NCBI GenBank assembly: GCA_910585545.1
Contig: CAJUFN010000006.1
Location: 62,001 to 126,000 of the forward strand
Direction: 5' to 3'
Origin: an uncultured Lachnospiraceae bacterium
GTDB lineage: Bacteria; Bacillota; Clostridia; Lachnospirales; Lachnospiraceae
DNA: 64,000 nt
The notes beneath the pieces are model-generated. The model saw only the letters and a program-made list of their open reading frames with translations. It was not told the DNA's origin and did no database searches. The number at the start of each line of letters is the position of its first letter. Position 1 is the first letter of the stretch. Made by a program: the position numbers and the translations under genes. Positions 60,998-64,000 of this stretch are shown here, piece by piece.

Positions 60998-63223
60998 TTA
61001 CTCCACAGCCTCAAGTACATAAATACGTGACTCAAAATCAGTGCATGGCACCGCATCTCCTTCTGCCTGTCCGGCTGTAGAATCTGATGTGATCAATCCC
61101 AAGTTCATTAATTCATCCCCATAATGGAATCTTCCGGTCTGTGAATTGCGATACTGATAATCTGGGTTCAGTCCTTGCAGTTCCACTCTCGTAAATGTAG
61201 CATTGACACAATTTAAGATTCTGTACCAGCCAACAATCGCAGTTTTTTGATCCTCACTGACTGCCATCCACACCATTTCATTGCCCTCAAACGGACTCTT
61301 CAAACGATAAAATGTGCCAAATTGCAGTATCTTACGATACTTCTTCATAAAACAAACCTGTTCTTTGACTTCTTTTATTTCTTCTTCTGATAATTTATTC
61401 AGATTCAGCTCATATCCAAAAGCTCCGAAATATGCCACATTTGCACGTGTATGTAACGGTGTCGTGCGGAAAACCTGGTGATTCGGAATTACCGAAACAT
61501 GTGCCCCGATACTGCTGATTGGATAACACATAGACGTTCCGTATTGGATTTTTATCCTCTCTGCCGCATCTGAATTATCACTTGCCCATCCTTGCGGTGC
61601 GTAATATAACATCCCCGCATCAAACCGGCCGCCGCCGCTGGCACAGGACTCAAAAAGAATGTGAGGAAAACGACTTGTCAGCCGCTCATATAAATCATAC
61701 ACACCAAGAATATATCTGTGGAAAATCTCACCTTGACGATCGGATGGCAGCACGGCAGAATAACATTCTGTAATACTGCGGTTCATATCCCACTTGATAT
61801 AAGAAACTTTCGCTTCACTTAAAATCTTTGCGATCATCTCATAAATATGATCCACTACTTCTTTTCTGGAAAAATCAAGTACATGCTGGAATCTTCCATG
61901 CGATTGATTTCTCCCTGGGGTTGCCAGAATCCAATCCGGATGTGCACGATACAAATCAGAATCCTTATTGACCATTTCCAGCTCTACCCAAAGACCAAAC
62001 TTCATTCCCAGATTTTCGATTCTATCTGCCAGACCTGTGATTCCATTTGGAAGCCTTTCTGTATTCGCAATCCAATCTCCCAATCCGGCATGATCGCTGC
62101 AGCGTTTTCCAAACCATCCGTCATCCAAAACGAACAATTCTACACCACATTCCTTTGCCTTTTCTGCAATCTCAACCAGCTTTTCTTCCGTAAAATCAAA
62201 ATACGTTGCTTCCCAGTTATTATTCAAAATCGGACGTTCTCTATCTCTCCAATATCCCCTTGCAAGCCGTTTCTGATAAAGCCCGTGAAATGTTTGACTC
62301 ATTCCATTCAAACCCTTATCCGAATATACAAGCACTGCCTCCGGTGTCTGAAAATGTTCTCCCGGATCCAACTTCCAATCAAAGCCGGATGGATTGATTC
62401 CTGCCAGCAATCGCAATGTGTCATGCGCATCTACCTCTGCCTGCATCAAAAAGTTTCCACTGTATATAAGAGAAACGCCAAATACCTCACCTTGCTGCTC
62501 ATCCGCAGAAGGGCGTTTCAATGCAATAAACGGATTCTGCTCATGAGAAGAATTCCCACGCATACTGCCAATCGCTGTAATTCCATGTGTCAAAATACGA
62601 TTCTTCACATGTCGTTCCCTTGCCCAGCTTCCAGATAACTGAATCCATTCATACTCATAGTCCGGAAGATCCAGACACAAGCTCATTGCTTGTGTCAGGT
62701 GTACACTTCCGTTTCCCTCATTGAAGAAACACATATTTTTTGCTACAATCCCGCCTCTGGCGAAAATTGTATAAGATAACTCCACCTTTATTCCTGTCAA
62801 CTCATCCTTTAACGTAATAATCAATGTTTCTGCTTCCGAATCATCTTCTGTATAAGTTGCCGGAAGTCCTTCCAATCTCGGCTTCCCTGAAAAAATTCTA
62901 TGCTCCTGATATCCAAATTCCGAAATACGGCTGCCATTCTCCTGCAAAACCTCCACTGCCGGATGACGATAATCAGTTGTCCCATACACCGGCATTTCCT
63001 GACGGATATGCTCCAGCGAAAATGTTTTGTCATCCTCGTAGACACAAGAACTCATCGGACGGGGAGCTTTCTCCAGCAAATAGGAAAAATCTTCTCTGTC
63101 ATGAATTCGTTTTCCACAGTACAGCTGGCCCAAATGACCATTCTCCAGAATCATCATAATATAACTGATTGAATCATTATGTAGATGAAATATTTTACTC
63201 TTTTCATGAAAAATAATACTCAT
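60998..63223 (-). CDS. aga: Alpha-galactosidase, GH36 family
   Basis: A 741-residue enzyme that removes alpha-1,6-galactose from raffinose, stachyose and melibiose. The GH36 barrel has LDDGWFGKRCSDHAGLGDW, the nucleophile Asp in YIKWDMNRSI and the acid/base region SCASGGGRFDAGMLYY. There is no signal peptide, so it is cytoplasmic. The start MSIIFHEKSKIFHLH is usual. It lies 17 bp after the sugar-symporter gene, which would bring in the substrate. It probably forms an operon with it and the YczE-like gene. Confidence 0.95.
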   Translation of the reverse strand: MSIIFHEKSKIFHLHNDSISYIMMILENGHLGQLYCGKRIHDREDFSYLLEKAPRPMSSCVYEDDKTFSLEHIRQEMPVYGTTDYRHPAVEVLQENGSRISEFGYQEHRIFSGKPRLEGLPATYTEDDSEAETLIITLKDELTGIKVELSYTIFARGGIVAKNMCFFNEGNGSVHLTQAMSLCLDLPDYEYEWIQLSGSWARERHVKNRILTHGITAIGSMRGNSSHEQNPFIALKRPSADEQQGEVFGVSLIYSGNFLMQAEVDAHDTLRLLAGINPSGFDWKLDPGEHFQTPEAVLVYSDKGLNGMSQTFHGLYQKRLARGYWRDRERPILNNNWEATYFDFTEEKLVEIAEKAKECGVELFVLDDGWFGKRCSDHAGLGDWIANTERLPNGITGLADRIENLGMKFGLWVELEMVNKDSDLYRAHPDWILATPGRNQSHGRFQHVLDFSRKEVVDHIYEMIAKILSEAKVSYIKWDMNRSITECYSAVLPSDRQGEIFHRYILGVYDLYERLTSRFPHILFESCASGGGRFDAGMLYYAPQGWASDNSDAAERIKIQYGTSMCYPISSIGAHVSVIPNHQVFRTTPLHTRANVAYFGAFGYELNLNKLSEEEIKEVKEQVCFMKKYRKILQFGTFYRLKSPFEGNEMVWMAVSEDQKTAIVGWYRILNCVNATFTRVELQGLNPDYQYRNSQTGRFHYGDELMNLGLITSDSTAGQAEGDAVPCTDFESRIYVLEAVE

Positions 63224-63240
63224 TACTGCTTCCCCGCCTT

Positions 63241-64000
63241 CTATTTATTATCCGTATGAAGTTTATTTAATTTCTTCACTATGTCCCTCATAATATTTTC
63301 TTCCAATTTATAAGATTTCTTATAAATCGCAAGACTGATAAAGGCCAGAACAATTGGAATCACAAGCATCAAAACACGGATTCCAAGAAGTGTTCCTGCC
63401 GATTGAATTTCAAGTTTTGGCCGGTAGCCTACAAGCTGAAGTCCGATCCCTGTCAGACCTCCTGCCGCTGCCATTGCAGCTTTCATCAAAAATGTCTGTG
63501 CAGAACATGTCACACTCTCATTTCTTACACCAAATTTCACTTCACCATAGTCAATTACGTCTGCCATACAGCAAGTTGTTACACCAATAGACAATCCAGA
63601 GCCAAAGAAAATAAATGCACAGCTCACAACAACACCCGGCGCACTCTGTGGTGCAACATATCCCAGCACTCCCAGGAGAACAAATCCGATGACAGGAAGC
63701 ATACATGCTACTGTATATACTTTCTTTCTGCTGATTTTTTCTGCAATTTTCGGAAAACAGATCAACCCAAGCATTTCTGCAATGATTGCCAGTCCAAATA
63801 CAGAATATAAAAACTCATTCCCACACACACTCTTAAAATAGTAAACTGCAAATCCTTTTGCAATCTGCGTACACAGATTAAATGTCAACAGCACTCCGAT
63901 AAACGCAAGCAGCTGATCATTTTTCAAAATAACATGAAATGCTTCCTTCAAGCTTGTCTTCTGTGCCTTTGCTCCAACTGTAGACTCTTCCTTTACATTA
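63241..64000 (-). CDS. GPH-family sugar:cation symporter, C-terminal part (runs off right edge)
   Basis: A reading frame open to the right edge, so the N-terminal half is missing. The visible 252 residues include five or six membrane segments and the blocks LVFLGVLGYVAP, FGSGLSIGVTTCCMADVIDYGE and the family tail KLEENIMRDIVKKLN. The MelB-type ADVIDYGE motif places it in the glycoside-pentoside-hexuronide family. An alpha-galactosidase gene follows 17 bp later, so melibiose or raffinose uptake is likely. The frame reads NVKEESTVGAKAQKTS from the edge. Confidence 0.85.
   Translation of the reverse strand, partial: NVKEESTVGAKAQKTSLKEAFHVILKNDQLLAFIGVLLTFNLCTQIAKGFAVYYFKSVCGNEFLYSVFGLAIIAEMLGLICFPKIAEKISRKKVYTVACMLPVIGFVLLGVLGYVAPQSAPGVVVSCAFIFFGSGLSIGVTTCCMADVIDYGEVKFGVRNESVTCSAQTFLMKAAMAAAGGLTGIGLQLVGYRPKLEIQSAGTLLGIRVLMLVIPIVLAFISLAIYKKSYKLEENIMRDIVKKLNKLHTDNK

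Overview
The window looks like a chromosomal segment of a spore-forming, gut-type Clostridia species, most likely a Lachnospiraceae member. The evidence is a complete spoIIAA-spoIIAB-sigF operon, a Csp-like germination protease, a YmxH sporulation protein, a T-box in front of valS, a fructose PTS, an ECF-type vitamin transporter, oleate hydratase and raffinose/melibiose-type genes, with moderate-to-low GC and strong AGGAGG ribosome sites. Species cannot be fixed from sequence alone. There is no rRNA, tRNA, CRISPR array or prophage.

Left part (1-12,300, all minus): the end of a two-gene ABC system (1-2,356), the sigma-F operon (2,476-3,946), then a co-directional run valS, LTA-synthase-like sulfatase, folC, a 44-residue protein overlooked by long-ORF criteria, and a membrane-anchored TPR protein. 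A valine T-box with a good promoter heads this run, so charging of tRNA-Val may tune envelope, folate and TPR genes.

12,379-24,726: an AGCS amino-acid symporter, a type I asparaginase and an Lsa-type ABC-F ribosome-protection gene. The ABC-F gene is preceded by a tiny leader ORF and a multi-state terminator/antiterminator. A fructose block follows (fruK-fruA, then fruR-ptsH-ptsI with its own promoter). Its HPr has His15 but Met at the Ser46 position. A small HD alarmone-type hydrolase and an SDR oxidoreductase close this part.

24,769-39,052: a 14-kb export and surface island. Nearest 24.8 kb is a MacB-like ABC system with a CARDB-type membrane-anchored partner. Next comes a nine-gene run with a small secreted beta-rich protein, two further ABC transporters, two lipoproteins and a membrane-anchored protein. 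Divergent from it lies an AgrA-like LytTR regulator whose receiver has Asn at the expected phospho-Asp, with no histidine kinase beside it. This is the best candidate for an undescribed system here.

39,157-47,613: housekeeping genes (isochorismatase-like hydrolase, exoA, truA, nrdR, a GH25 lysozyme without signal peptide, ymxH, coaBC divergent from a PanT-like ECF S-component) and a NatAB-type ABC pair.

47,698-47,873: a 176-bp MITE-like element with 17-bp perfect terminal inverted repeats and a 6-bp target duplication. It has landed on the stop codon of a heterodimeric ABC exporter gene and extended the protein by 12 residues.

51,604-64,000: purC, degV with a divergent TetR gene and a 20-bp perfect palindrome, oleate hydratase behind a TetR gene, a decayed dinD, an AlbA_2/ATPase regulator preceded by TTTGATAACT repeats at exact 20-bp spacing, the Csp-like protease, a YczE-family membrane protein, a GH36 alpha-galactosidase and the C-terminal part of a GPH-family sugar symporter that runs off the right edge.
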